Shown: positions 1 to 7,850 of the stretch, in pieces | How positions within the stretch are numbered: the stretch's first letter is position 1 | Layout of the letters: each line of letters starts with the position of its first letter | Made by a program: the position numbers and the translations under genes | The notes under the pieces: model-generated | Told to the model about the DNA's origin: nothing | The model's input: the letters and a program-made list of their open reading frames with translations, nothing else | Databases searched by the model: none | Assembly (NCBI GenBank): GCA_963818855.1 | Contig: CAWFUH010000010.1 | Location: 124,001-188,000, forward strand | DNA: 64,000 nucleotides | From: Bog-159 sp963818855 | GTDB lineage: Bacteria; Acidobacteriota; Terriglobia; Bryobacterales; Bryobacteraceae | Reading direction: 5' to 3'

Positions 1-832
1 GCTCGAGGACGCGGTTCAGCAATTCCACCAGCCGCTCCTTCTCTTCCAACGCCCGTAAAAGGTCGCGCAGTTTTTCGCGGGTCAGATGCAGGTCGAGTCC
101 CAACAGGTTCGAAACGCCCTCCATGTGGAACACCGGCGCCACATCCACTTCAAGCAGGCCCTTCCGGTAGAGCAGCGTCAGCTTGCGCAGCACGGCATCG
201 TAAATCGCCCGCTCTTCCGCGATACGCACGACCAACTCCCGCCGCACATCCTCCAGACGCCACCCGCTGAAGTTCAGGTTCACGTAATTGCGAATGTTGG
301 CCAGTTCGTCGGACGAGACGAATTCCTCCAAAGCCACTACCCGGTTATGCACGGTGCGGTCGCGCGTGACCAGGATGACCAGGACGCGGCGCTCGCCCAG
401 CGGAACGAGCTCGATCTGATCCAGTTCGCGGACGGCCGGCGCCAGCGCGGTGGCGATCCCCACGTTGCGCGTCAGCTCGGTTAAAATATGGCAGCACCGT
501 TCCACCCGCGCCGCGGCGGTAGGTGCTTCCATCAACTCCGTGCGTAAACGCGCCGCATCGGCCAACGGCATGCGGCCGGCGTTGACCGACTGCACATATT
601 CGCGAAAGGCCTTTTCGGTGGGCACCCGGCCGGCGGAAGTGTGCGGTTGGGAGAGGTAACCGGCATCCGCCAGACTGGCCATCACGTTGCGTACCGATGC
701 CGCACTCAAACTCTGATTGCGGCGATGCGCAATGGTGTGCGATCCAACCGGCTCGCCGGTCTCGATGTAGCTTCGAACTATGGCGTGAAGGATATCCTGC
801 AGCCTGGCATTCAGCGGCGCGTCTGGATCCAT
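1..832 (-). CDS. hrcA: Heat-inducible transcription repressor HrcA (3' end beyond window)
   Basis: HrcA represses class I heat-shock operons (groESL, dnaK) by binding CIRCE operators. I translated the reverse strand from ATG at 832: 277 codons stay open to the window edge, against a usual HrcA length of about 340-350, so roughly the last 65 residues are missing. The N-terminus carries the family winged-helix segment (ARLQDILHAIVRSYIETGEP, then SAASVRNVMASL and a SQPHTSAGRVPTEKAFREYV stretch), followed by the HrcA core with NIRNYVNLNF and GLLEVDVAPVFHMEGVSNLL. The gene is read leftward, so grpE/dnaK could follow outside the window. A promoter-like pair lies about 31 bases upstream. No CIRCE repeat was found in that spacer, so autoregulation is not supported here. 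Confidence 0.95.
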   Translation of the reverse strand, partial: MDPDAPLNARLQDILHAIVRSYIETGEPVGSHTIAHRRNQSLSAASVRNVMASLADAGYLSQPHTSAGRVPTEKAFREYVQSVNAGRMPLADAARLRTELMEAPTAAARVERCCHILTELTRNVGIATALAPAVRELDQIELVPLGERRVLVILVTRDRTVHNRVVALEEFVSSDELANIRNYVNLNFSGWRLEDVRRELVVRIAEERAIYDAVLRKLTLLYRKGLLEVDVAPVFHMEGVSNLLGLDLHLTREKLRDLLRALEEKERLVELLNRVLE

Positions 833-862
833 ATGGCTTGGATAGAAATTCTCCCTATTACT

Positions 863-890
863 ATTGTACGCACGCCAAAGCAAAAAACAA
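863..890 (-). promoter_or_regulatory. Candidate promoter of hrcA
   Basis: On the reverse strand a TTGTTT hexamer (890-885) and a TACAAT hexamer (868-863) are separated by 16 bases, about 31 bases before the hrcA ATG. The -10 matches the consensus well and the -35 moderately. A GGGAGAA stretch follows but is too far (about 18 bases) from the ATG to be a typical ribosome binding site. Confidence 0.4.
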
Positions 891-948
891 CAGGACTGTT
901 TTGGCGAGTGCCGGGTACCAGTAGTACAGGATGCCCTGTAGCCACACG

Positions 949-2574
949 CTACCGCTGGGTCAGCATTTCCTGTTTCTTGGGCGGCAGCGGTCCGTAGACA
1001 TCCAACTCGCCGCGCGTACCAACATACACGCGTCCATTAGCCACCAGCGGAGAACTGAATCGCAGGGCTTCCCCGGCGCGATCGCGCGCGCTTTCCTGTT
1101 CGCTGTTGAATAGCTCGTTCCGCACATCGGCCGCTTCATACGCGTGCAGGACCGCCGGGGGGCCGGAGCGCTGCCAGTCATATGACGCCACCGCCCAGAC
1201 AATGCCGTCGCGCGCGCCGGAAGCAGACACCACGGGTGTAGCACCCGCGTCCGGATACTTGAATGAACCTGCCGCGTGGGCCAGCAGCAATCGTCCATCG
1301 CGCAAAACCAAATCCCGCAGCACATCGGTCCCCGCAATCACATAGATGTGCCCGTTCCAGAAGGCCGGCGCGCCGAACATAGCATGTTTGGGAAACTGCC
1401 TGGTGGCTACCGCGTGCGCGTCGGAACCGTCGTGAAAGCCGCCCATATGATCGCGATTCACCACATATAGAGTTCCGCCCTTGCCCGCCGCCAATAGCAG
1501 ATGGGGATTCGCGCCTGGCTGATCCGGCAGCAAGACCGGGCCGCCAGAGCCCAAATCCGCATCGTTGCCATCCAGTTCCTTCTGATTGAATGGCGTGAAG
1601 TAGTCCGCAACGGACAGCTTGCCGCCATCCAAGCGGAGTTTGAGAACGCTGTCGCCGAAGTCGCGCCCGCCGGACGCCGCATCGAACCGCCCGTTGCCGG
1701 TCACTACAAAAATGTTCCCCGCGTCATCGGCCGCCGGAGCCGCATCGCCCAGCCAGATGCCGCCGTCGTTGGCGTCGGGTGACGTGTTGAAGACAGCCGT
1801 TTGCTTCAGCGTGCGCGCATCGTAAGCCATCACCCAACCGTGATAGGGCCCCGCATCGCACGAAGAGGCCCAGGTGAGGTAAACGTGGCCTTGCGAAAGC
1901 AGCAGACCGGCCCGCGGATTCTCGCGGCGCGGGTCAAATAGAAGCGTGCCATGCGCATTGCCGGCGCCGCGGCCGCGAGTCCACGCGCGAATCACCACCG
2001 GGCCGCCGAACTTCTCAGCGCCCGTCGTAATCGCCAGGGCGTGCAGCTTCTGAACGTATTCATCACCCGCGCCCTTGTGCTCCTTGGTCCGCGCCAGCAC
2101 GTATAGCGTGCCAGTCTGGGTATCAATCACCGGAGTGGAGGTAATACCAACTTCCGGAGAGATCAGCGGGCACTCTACATCATGCGCGGGCACCGCTGTC
2201 ACACTTGCGGAAAGGAAACTGACATGCCACAAGGGGGCGTCCGGGCTGCCGGCTTGCGCATCGAACGCATACACGCTGTCGTGTTCCGTAGCCGCGTACA
2301 CCACATCGTGCGTGCCTTTGCCGGGTAAATCGACTGCGGGCAAGAACAAGGGTTGCGCGTAGATTGGACCATCCACCGCCAGTGCGCCGAGCTTTCCAAA
2401 GCGACTGGCATTGACCGTTTGCGGCGTGAGTATGAATTCGTTTAAGTTCGCACCGGTCCGCGCGAAGCCGTACTGGGACGTCGTCACCGGGCTGGGCGAG
2501 TTCGTCGCCACGCGGGCCAGAAGTATCGTCGCACCGAAGAGAAATACACGCAGTCTGACGGGGATTCGAGGCAT
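949..2574 (-). CDS. Secreted PQQ-type beta-propeller protein
   Basis: A 541-residue protein with an N-terminal hydrophobic export signal (about residues 8-25) followed by repeated blades of the quinoprotein/PQQ-repeat type, for example VYAATEHDSVYAFDAQAG near residues 91-108, PLLLPDQ-like turns and LYVVNRDHMGG. Such outer-blade repeats form an eight-bladed propeller as in quinoprotein dehydrogenases. I see no clear heme c motif (CxxCH) and cannot identify PQQ or metal ligands, so enzyme activity is not shown; it may be a structural or sugar-binding propeller. This family is common in Acidobacteria. The gene ends 116 bases from the hrcA start on the same strand and probably has its own promoter. 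Confidence 0.7.
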   Translation of the reverse strand: MPRIPVRLRVFLFGATILLARVATNSPSPVTTSQYGFARTGANLNEFILTPQTVNASRFGKLGALAVDGPIYAQPLFLPAVDLPGKGTHDVVYAATEHDSVYAFDAQAGSPDAPLWHVSFLSASVTAVPAHDVECPLISPEVGITSTPVIDTQTGTLYVLARTKEHKGAGDEYVQKLHALAITTGAEKFGGPVVIRAWTRGRGAGNAHGTLLFDPRRENPRAGLLLSQGHVYLTWASSCDAGPYHGWVMAYDARTLKQTAVFNTSPDANDGGIWLGDAAPAADDAGNIFVVTGNGRFDAASGGRDFGDSVLKLRLDGGKLSVADYFTPFNQKELDGNDADLGSGGPVLLPDQPGANPHLLLAAGKGGTLYVVNRDHMGGFHDGSDAHAVATRQFPKHAMFGAPAFWNGHIYVIAGTDVLRDLVLRDGRLLLAHAAGSFKYPDAGATPVVSASGARDGIVWAVASYDWQRSGPPAVLHAYEAADVRNELFNSEQESARDRAGEALRFSSPLVANGRVYVGTRGELDVYGPLPPKKQEMLTQR

Positions 2575-2739
2575 CTTCGCATTCGACCAGCAAAGCGAGA
2601 GCCAATTGCCTGATTCTTTGAAGCAGGGGATTCGCTAAGGGGGCGTTTCCGTACAAAACCCACTCGGATCACTCTGGCGGCAGCCACCGCGGCAGCCGCG
2701 ATAATCAGAGCAATCGGTAGGAGGTTCATGCCAGTTTAA

Positions 2740-3495
2740 TCCTTCGTTCAATCGATGATTTAGTCGACGGGCCAACATGACATAATTCTCCGCCAGGGTG
2801 ATCATCGCGGCGCGCGAACTGGTAACGTACACCCCTTGGCACCAGTGGGCGGCACAATATGTGCCGCGTCGCCGGCCAGCAGCAGACGGCCGTGCCGCAT
2901 CGGTTCCACCATCAGTCTGCGCGTGCCCGAAACGCTTTTTTGCAAAATCGCACCGCGGCGGATACACGCGTTCGCAGATCTGTACGTGCCCGGCAATGGA
3001 TGGGCGGCAGATGCCGTGCGATCCATCGCACCCCGCGAAAGAGTCGCAGGTGATCTCGTACTCTTCGCCGCCGCTCTGAAAGGCAATGCGTGGCGCCGCG
3101 TCGTAATCCGATATGGCGGTATGTTGCACTTCGAAGAAGAGCGGCCGGCCGGTGGCATCGCTCGCCGCCAGCAGGTCAAGCACGATTTCATTCTGCCCGT
3201 AAACGGTAATCCCACGGCCGCCCGTCAATTCTTCGAAATCGATGCGGTGCCGGCGCGCCCGAAAGCAGATTTGGATTCCGCCGTGGCGCATGCCTTCGCG
3301 AACCAGTCGGCCGCCGACGCCGGCATCCACCAGGGTGTCGACCGTCCCATGTTCCAGCACACTCGCGCGCACGCGTTCGATGACGTAATCACGGGAGCGG
3401 TTCTCCAGGATGATCGACCCGATCCCGTCCGGGTGCAGCAGTTGGCCGAGCAGCAGGCCGGGTGGTCCGGCGCCCACGATGCCGATCTGGGTGCG
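2740..3495 (-). pseudogene. pobA: Decayed 4-hydroxybenzoate 3-monooxygenase (PobA)
   Basis: PobA hydroxylates 4-hydroxybenzoate to protocatechuate using FAD and NADPH. The reading frame starts with the FAD-binding motif IVGAGPPGLLLGQLL and continues with family segments RVRASVLEHGTVDTL, RRHRIDFEELTGG, ITVYGQNE and the GCDGSHGICRPSI motif. Just after ERVYPP about 100 residues of the usual protein are missing. A second frame then carries EPMRHGRLLLAGDAAHIVPP (the second FAD motif), after which another 80 or so residues are lost before the C-terminal AENYV. No start codon remains: an in-frame TGA lies nine codons upstream of the first GAG motif. Two large deletions plus a frame change make this a true pseudogene, not a base-calling artefact. 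The nearby aldehyde dehydrogenase (16.2 kb) resembles vanillin dehydrogenases, so aromatic-acid use may once have been encoded around here. Confidence 0.8.
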
Positions 3496-3508
3496 ACCTC
3501 TTCACGCT

Positions 3509-3542
3509 GGGCGATTATCGTTCATATGTACGATAATCGCCC
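3509..3542. promoter_or_regulatory. Large perfect palindrome upstream of the pobA remnant
   Basis: Two perfect 13-base arms (GGGCGATTATCGT at 3509-3521 and its complement at 3530-3542) flank an 8-base spacer with CATATG at its centre. The element sits about 15 bases upstream of the first recognisable PobA codon. The size, AT-rich arms and position suggest a dimeric or tetrameric regulator site controlling the former pobA gene. No regulator gene is adjacent. It could also form a hairpin in RNA, but no T-tract follows in either direction. Confidence 0.55.
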
Positions 3543-3728
3543 GGCCAAATCAAGCCGTTTGGAGAGGGCCGCAGCCAGGCGCGCGGCTTTTGAATCGGGA
3601 CAGCCCTGTTCATACAAGCCAGGCCAGATGAAATTATTTTAATAACACCTTAAGAGCCAGTTCATCTGCCACCGTTTATGATCGTTGCAGACGAGCAGAA
3701 TCGTCAAAATCCAAAAGGAGACTCCTAA

Positions 3729-3887
3729 ATGAAGAAACTGATGACTCTGATGCTGGGCCTGTCCATTGCTCTGGGATCGGTTGCCGCATTCGCCCAGAAT
3801 TCCACCGACACTACCAAGAGCACCGCGAAGAAGGCCAAGAAGAAATCTTCGAAGAAGACCGCCACAGACACCACCAAGACCACCTAG
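3729..3887 (+). CDS. 52-residue secreted lysine-rich peptide
   Basis: A short gene missed by length cut-offs: ATG at 3729, 52 codons, TAG at 3885-3887. A good ribosome binding site (AAGGAG) lies nine bases upstream. Residues 1-22 form a clean signal peptide (MKKLMTLMLGLSIALG then SVAAFA) with a signal peptidase I site after AFA. The mature 30 residues are only Gln, Asn, Ser, Thr, Asp, Lys and Ala, with a basic centre (KKAKKKSSKK) between threonine-rich ends. No catalytic fold is likely. It may be a periplasmic or cell-surface polycation binding anionic polymers; this is inference. A terminator-like hairpin follows, so it appears to be a single-gene unit. Confidence 0.75.
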   Translation: MKKLMTLMLGLSIALGSVAAFAQNSTDTTKSTAKKAKKKSSKKTATDTTKTT

Positions 3888-3912
3888 TTTTTGGTTTTCG
3901 TCGACTGGGAAC

Positions 3913-3966
3913 GCCGCGTAGCGGCAGGTTTTCCGAAAACCTACGCGGCCCTCCAGTTGTTTTTGT
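3913..3966 (+). terminator. Hairpin terminator after the secreted peptide gene
   Basis: An outer stem GCCGCGT (3913-3919) / ACGCGGC (3943-3949) encloses an inner perfect stem AGGTTTT (3926-3932) / AAAACCT (3936-3942) with a 3-base loop. A T-rich run (TTGTTTTT) follows at about 3957-3965. It is placed 25 bases after the peptide stop codon. Confidence 0.6.
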
Positions 3967-4008
3967 ATCCTTCCTGCAACGCCTTGCAAGATCCGGCACT
4001 GCGCTCTG

Positions 4009-4056
4009 TTGACTCTGCCTCCGCTTTCTTTTAATCTCTAGTTGACCAGAGGAGAT
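4009..4056 (+). promoter_or_regulatory. Promoter and possible operator of the rrf2-cysK operon
   Basis: TTGACT (4009-4014) and TTTAAT (4030-4035) are good -35 and -10 matches but have a short 15-base spacer. Immediately downstream lies an imperfect inverted repeat, CTCTAGTT / GACCAGAG, at about 4036-4051, overlapping the expected transcription start. Rrf2 regulators such as IscR and CymR often repress their own operons from such sites, so autoregulation is plausible but inferred. Confidence 0.4.
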
Positions 4057-4075
4057 TACTAACGCCTCCGCCGCG

Positions 4076-4501
4076 ATGAATATTTCTGTAAAAGGCGAGT
4101 ACGCCCTGCAAGCTCTGTTCGACCTGGCATCGCAGCCGTCGGGCGTACCGGTCAAAATCGGCGACATCGCCAAGCGACAGAAGATTCCCCAGAAATTCCT
4201 GGAACTGATTCTGGCTGGGCTTAAACAAGGTGGCTTTGTCGAATCGCGCCGCGGGGCCGAGGGCGGCTACCTGTTGGTGCGGCCCGCTGAGACGCTGACC
4301 GCAGGCGAAGTATTGCGTTTCGTTGAAGGACCTGCCCCCGGCCGCGGCCGGTCGCGGCGCAAGGGCGAGTCGCCGTTTGCCGAGATGTGGAGTCGCGTTG
4401 ATACGGTCGTCTCCGACGTTTTGGACCACACCACTTTCGCCGAATTGCGCCGCACCTGGGACGAGCGCAAATCCAAATTCGTCCCCAGTTGGGAGATTTA
4501 A
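4076..4501 (+). CDS. Rrf2-family transcriptional regulator (CymR-like)
   Basis: A 141-residue regulator with the Rrf2 winged helix: MNISVKGEYALQALFDLA, the recognition segment KIGDIAKRQKIPQKFLELIL and the wing VESRRGAEGGYLLVRP. The protein contains no cysteine at all, so it cannot ligate an Fe-S cluster as IscR or NsrR do. That and its position three bases upstream of cysK point to a CymR-type sulfur regulator. In Bacillus and Staphylococcus CymR binds CysK to sense O-acetylserine; here such a complex is an inference. The ATG was chosen because it opens the conserved family N-terminus. The purine-rich GAGGAG lies rather far upstream (about 22 bases). Confidence 0.88.
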   Translation: MNISVKGEYALQALFDLASQPSGVPVKIGDIAKRQKIPQKFLELILAGLKQGGFVESRRGAEGGYLLVRPAETLTAGEVLRFVEGPAPGRGRSRRKGESPFAEMWSRVDTVVSDVLDHTTFAELRRTWDERKSKFVPSWEI

Positions 4502-4504
4502 GGT

Positions 4505-5449
4505 TTGTTCTACGCGGATAATTCGCTGAGCATCGGCCGCACCCCTTTGGTACGCCTGAATCGCATTACGGACGGTGCGCCGGTGACCGTGCTGGCGAAG
4601 ATAGAGGGCCGCAATCCTGCGTATTCCGTGAAAGACCGCATCGGCGCCGCAATGGTTTGGGATGCGGAGCAGCGCGGGATTCTGAAACCGGGCAAGGAGA
4701 TCATCGAGCCCACCAGCGGGAACACGGGCATTGCGTTGGCCTACGTTGCGGCAGCCCGCGGCTATGCGATCACGCTGACGATGCCTGAGAGTATGTCGAT
4801 CGAACGGCGCAGGGTGCTGCACGCGTTAGGCGCTAAACTCTTGCTCTCCGACGGTGAGCAGGGCATGGCCGGTTCGATCGCCAAGGCGCTGGAGCTGGTA
4901 TCTTCCGACCCGGATCATTACGTGTTGCTGCAACAGTTCGAAAATCCCGCGAATCCCCGCATTCATTTTGAGACCACCGGACCCGAGATCTGGAACGATA
5001 CCGGGGGCGCCATCGACGTGCTCGTGGCGGGCATCGGCACGGGCGGCACGATTACCGGCATTTCCCGCTACATCAAGCAAGCGCAAGGCAAGAAGATCCT
5101 CTCAGTTGGCGTGGAACCGGCAAGTTCTCCCGTCATCACGCAGACATTGAAGAAGGAGCCTGTGCGGCCCGGCCCATCCAAGATCCAAGGCTTGGGAGCG
5201 GGCTTTATTCCGGATACGCTGGATCTCTCGATGGTCGACCGCGTGGAGACCGTCACCGACGAAGAGGCTATGGAGACAGCGCGGCGGCTCGCGCGAGAAG
5301 AGGGTATCCTGTGCGGCATCTCGTGCGGCGCAGCCATGTCGGCCGCGCTGCGCCTGGCGCATGAAGAGCCGTTCCAGGGTAAGACATTTGTCGTAATCCT
5401 GCCGGATTCGGCCGAACGGTACTTGAGCACGCCCTTATTCGCGGAATAA
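4505..5449 (+). CDS. cysK: Cysteine synthase A (O-acetylserine sulfhydrylase)
   Basis: PLP enzyme that makes cysteine from O-acetylserine and sulfide. 314 residues, the normal length for CysK. The PLP lysine is K43 in NPAYSVKDRIG; the substrate-binding loop TSGNTG is at 70-75; the glycine-rich phosphate-binding loop GIGTGGTITG is near 172-181; and the C-terminal CGISCGAA segment that closes the PLP site is present. The start is TTG at 4505, three bases after the regulator stop, so the two genes are co-transcribed and probably translationally coupled. A hairpin follows the gene. Confidence 0.93.
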   Translation: MFYADNSLSIGRTPLVRLNRITDGAPVTVLAKIEGRNPAYSVKDRIGAAMVWDAEQRGILKPGKEIIEPTSGNTGIALAYVAAARGYAITLTMPESMSIERRRVLHALGAKLLLSDGEQGMAGSIAKALELVSSDPDHYVLLQQFENPANPRIHFETTGPEIWNDTGGAIDVLVAGIGTGGTITGISRYIKQAQGKKILSVGVEPASSPVITQTLKKEPVRPGPSKIQGLGAGFIPDTLDLSMVDRVETVTDEEAMETARRLAREEGILCGISCGAAMSAALRLAHEEPFQGKTFVVILPDSAERYLSTPLFAE

Positions 5450-5474
5450 ACCGCAACCGGCATCGGTCGGAAGA

Positions 5475-5515
5475 AAGCGGGCGCGATTAGGTGAAAGGGG
5501 TGAGTGCGCCCGCTT
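5475..5515 (+). terminator. Inverted repeat after cysK, possible terminator
   Basis: Perfect 10-base arms AAGCGGGCGC (5475-5484) and GCGCCCGCTT (5506-5515) enclose a 21-base loop, 26 bases after the cysK stop. No T-tract follows directly, so it may be Rho-assisted or only an mRNA-stabilising hairpin. The rest of the 5450-5627 gap holds a T8 run near 5586-5594 and nothing else I recognise. Confidence 0.4.
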
Positions 5516-5627
5516 CTCGTAACGGGGATTTGTCAAAAAAGACGACGAGGTCGCAGGGGTGGTTACAGCCCAATCCACGATTTGTATTTTTTTTGAACTT
5601 TTCTTTGGGAGCATCCGTGGCGCGGTG

Positions 5628-6074
5628 CTAAGGCAAGGCTCGGAACCCCAATTGCACCGCCCCAAAATGCGCGTCGCTGGTCAGCGCGTCGCGGATGCCC
5701 AGTTCGGTCATGATGACGAAACTGGTCAAGTCCGTGAATGAGATACGGGGCTTATCGCGATAGCGGATCCGCAGCCGGTAAGCGCGCGCGAAGCGCTCAG
5801 GTGTGATCTGCTGCACTTGCACCATGCCGGCATCCCGGGCGCGCAGCACGCCCGTTGCGAAGCGTTCCGCTTCCTTAAAAGGGCTGCCGCCAAACAAGCG
5901 CGTAAAAGTCTCGTCCAGCACGTAATCGGTAGTAACCAGAATGCCGCTTTCGGTGTGCTTGCGCCGCAGCGCCACGACTTCCTCGTGCTGGGGATCGCGG
6001 GCGTCTGCCAGCACAATCCAACCCCAGGTATCCACGAAAAGAAGCGGGCGTTCAATCGCCGTAGAGGGCTTCAT
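5628..6074 (-). CDS. vapC: PIN-domain toxin, VapC family
   Basis: VapC toxins are Mg-dependent RNases that stop translation by cutting tRNA or rRNA. The 148-residue protein keeps the four acidic PIN residues in order: D15 (FVDTWGWI), E54 (VLDETFTRL), D114 (SFTDLTSF) and D133 (LTSDAHF), so it should be active. It overlaps the antitoxin gene by 23 bases (its ATG lies inside the vapB end), the usual antitoxin-first arrangement with translational coupling. The RNA target cannot be inferred from sequence. Confidence 0.85.
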   Translation of the reverse strand: MKPSTAIERPLLFVDTWGWIVLADARDPQHEEVVALRRKHTESGILVTTDYVLDETFTRLFGGSPFKEAERFATGVLRARDAGMVQVQQITPERFARAYRLRIRYRDKPRISFTDLTSFVIMTELGIRDALTSDAHFGAVQLGFRALP

Positions 6075-6273
6075 CGATATTCTGGCTCAGCCCGCCGTGG
6101 CGGACGGCACCCTCGGCTTTTGCCAGCGGATCGCGGCTGGGCTTGCCCGCCGGGCGGGTTCCCAGTTCCAACCGCAAGCGGATGATTTCGGCCATGCTCA
6201 CGCGCGTGCGAAATGCTTCCTGCCGCAGGCTTTCGTGCAGCGGGTCCGGCAAGAATACCGTCGTCCTTCTCAT
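6052..6273 (-). CDS. vapB: Ribbon-helix-helix antitoxin, VapB family
   Basis: A 73-residue protein starting MRRTTVFLPDPLHESLRQEA, the typical beta-strand plus helix of RHH/CopG DNA-binding antitoxins, followed by the second helix RVSMAEIIRLRLEL and a flexible acidic C-terminus (LSQNIDEALYGD) expected to wrap the PIN toxin. The longer upstream frame to 6309 was rejected because it reads through the promoter palindrome and because the family N-terminus begins at this ATG. The -10 hexamer ends six bases before the ATG, so the mRNA is probably leaderless. VapBC complexes normally repress their own promoter. Confidence 0.85.
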   Translation of the reverse strand: MRRTTVFLPDPLHESLRQEAFRTRVSMAEIIRLRLELGTRPAGKPSRDPLAKAEGAVRHGGLSQNIDEALYGD

Positions 6274-6309
6274 ATAGGCATTATGCCATATATATGCTTT
6301 TAATTGCAA
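6271..6309 (-). promoter_or_regulatory. vapBC promoter with overlapping palindromic operator
   Basis: On the reverse strand TTGCAA (6309-6304) and CATAAT (6285-6280) are 18 bases apart, and the -10 is only six bases before the vapB ATG. An imperfect palindrome centred on GGCAT-T-ATGCC (6278-6288) with flanking CATATA/TATATG arms covers the -10 and the start codon. This is a good candidate for the VapBC autoregulatory operator. Confidence 0.6.
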
Positions 6310-6337
6310 ACGTCCATTTTCCCGCCGCTCCCCCTGC

Positions 6338-6343
6338 TACAAT
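6338..6343 (+). promoter_or_regulatory. -10 element for a leaderless biotin carboxylase transcript
   Basis: TACAAT at 6338-6343 is followed by seven bases and then the ATG at 6351, so transcription would start at or next to the start codon. There is no Shine-Dalgarno sequence. A convincing -35 is not seen. The promoter is divergent from vapB with only 77 bases between the two start codons. Confidence 0.45.
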
Positions 6344-6350
6344 CCACTGG

Positions 6351-7850
6351 ATGTTCCGCAAGGTCTTGATCGCCAACCGCGGGGAAATCGCCGTGCGCGT
6401 GATCCGCACGCTGCGCGAAATGAATATCGCGTCGGTAGCAGTCTTCTCCGATGCCGACCGCACCTCGCTGCACGTGCGCATGGCCGACGAAGCCGAATGG
6501 GTGGGGCCTTCGCCCTCAGCCGAGAGCTACCTGCGCATCGACCGCATCCTGGACTCCGCGCGCCGGCATGGCGCCGAAGCTATCCACCCCGGCTATGGCT
6601 TTCTCAGCGAGAATGCGGATTTCGCGGCGGCCTGCGAAGCCGCGGGCATCGTTTTCATAGGGCCGTCGGCCGAGTCGATTCGCCGCATGGGCTCAAAGAC
6701 CGCCGCGCGGCAGATGGCCATCGCCGCCGGAGCACGCGTGGTGCCCGGCGCTCATGAAGTGCTCTCCGGTCCCGCGGAAGCCCGTGAATTCGCGCGGCAG
6801 TTCGGCTATCCCCTGCTGCTCAAGGCGGTGGCGGGAGGGGGCGGCAAGGGTATGCGCCGAGTGGATGCGGATGCTGAACTGGACTCCGCCTTCCGCGACG
6901 CGGCCAGCGAAGCCGAACGATCCTTCAACAACGCCGACCTGTACGTCGAAAAGCTGATCGAGCGTCCCCGCCACATCGAAATCCAACTGCTGGGCGACCA
7001 ACACGGCCACCTGGTTCATTTTGGCGAGCGGGAATGCTCCATCCAGCGGCGGCATCAGAAGGTGATGGAAGAGTGCCCTTCGCCGCTGGTGGCCGGGCGT
7101 CCCGGCATGCGCGAAGCCATGGGCGAGGCGGCCCTACGGGTGGCGCGCAGCGCAGGTTATTACAATGCCGGCACAGTCGAATTCCTGGTGGATGGCAGCG
7201 GCGATTTCTACTTCCTGGAGATGAATACGCGCCTGCAGGTGGAGCATCCGATTACCGAACTGGTGACCGGCCACGACCTGGTGCGCTTGCAGCTTGAGGT
7301 AGCAGCGGGCGAGGTACTGCGGGTGCGCCAGGAGGACATCAGTTGGCACGGCTCCGCCATCGAATGCCGCATCTACGCCGAGGACCCTTACAACAATTTC
7401 TTCCCGTCGCCCGGCAAATTGACGCGCCTCACCCGCCCGCTGGGTCCGGGTGTGCGCCTGGATGGCTGTGTCTACGAGGGCTGGACCGTGCCCATCGACT
7501 ACGATCCGCTGCTGGCCAAACTGGCGGTGTGGGGCGAAACGCGCGACCATGCTATCGCCCGTATGCTGCGAGCTTTGCGGGAGTACGACGTGGCCGGCAT
7601 CCACACTAACATCACATTTTTCCGCCAGATTCTGGAGGACCCTGAGTTCCGTGCGGCGCGGCTGCACACGCGCTTCGTGGATGAGTTTCTGGAGCGCCGG
7701 CAACCGTTCACGCCGGCACCGGAGTTAGAATCCATCGCCGCGCTGGTCGCCGCATTCCACTCTACGCGCGGTGCCGCTGCGAGCCCGGAAAGCGCCCCGG
7801 CGCCGCGCAGTCGCTGGCTTGAGATGGGCCGCCGCGAGGCGCTGGGATGA
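6351..7850 (+). CDS. Biotin carboxylase subunit of an acyl-CoA carboxylase
   Basis: ATP-dependent carboxylation of biotin on the carrier protein, the first half-reaction of acetyl-, propionyl- or methylcrotonyl-CoA carboxylase. 499 residues from ATG 6351. The N-terminal MFRKVLIANRGEIAVRVIRT is the family signature, the ATP-grasp glycine loop GGGGKGM is at 162-168 and the catalytic EMNTRLQVEH is at 290-299. The frame is open up to 6213 but the family start is clearly at 6351. The gene overlaps the carrier gene by four bases (ATGA). No carboxyltransferase subunit lies in the window, so the acyl-CoA substrate is unknown. The last 40 residues are poorly conserved and proline-rich. Confidence 0.9.
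   Translation: MFRKVLIANRGEIAVRVIRTLREMNIASVAVFSDADRTSLHVRMADEAEWVGPSPSAESYLRIDRILDSARRHGAEAIHPGYGFLSENADFAAACEAAGIVFIGPSAESIRRMGSKTAARQMAIAAGARVVPGAHEVLSGPAEAREFARQFGYPLLLKAVAGGGGKGMRRVDADAELDSAFRDAASEAERSFNNADLYVEKLIERPRHIEIQLLGDQHGHLVHFGERECSIQRRHQKVMEECPSPLVAGRPGMREAMGEAALRVARSAGYYNAGTVEFLVDGSGDFYFLEMNTRLQVEHPITELVTGHDLVRLQLEVAAGEVLRVRQEDISWHGSAIECRIYAEDPYNNFFPSPGKLTRLTRPLGPGVRLDGCVYEGWTVPIDYDPLLAKLAVWGETRDHAIARMLRALREYDVAGIHTNITFFRQILEDPEFRAARLHTRFVDEFLERRQPFTPAPELESIAALVAAFHSTRGAAASPESAPAPRSRWLEMGRREALG

Noticed and set aside
833..948. CIRCE operator upstream of hrcA
   Set aside because: I looked for TTAGCACTC-N9-GAGTGCTAA on both strands. Only an isolated GAGTGC-type match at about 905-910 was found, with no inverted partner.
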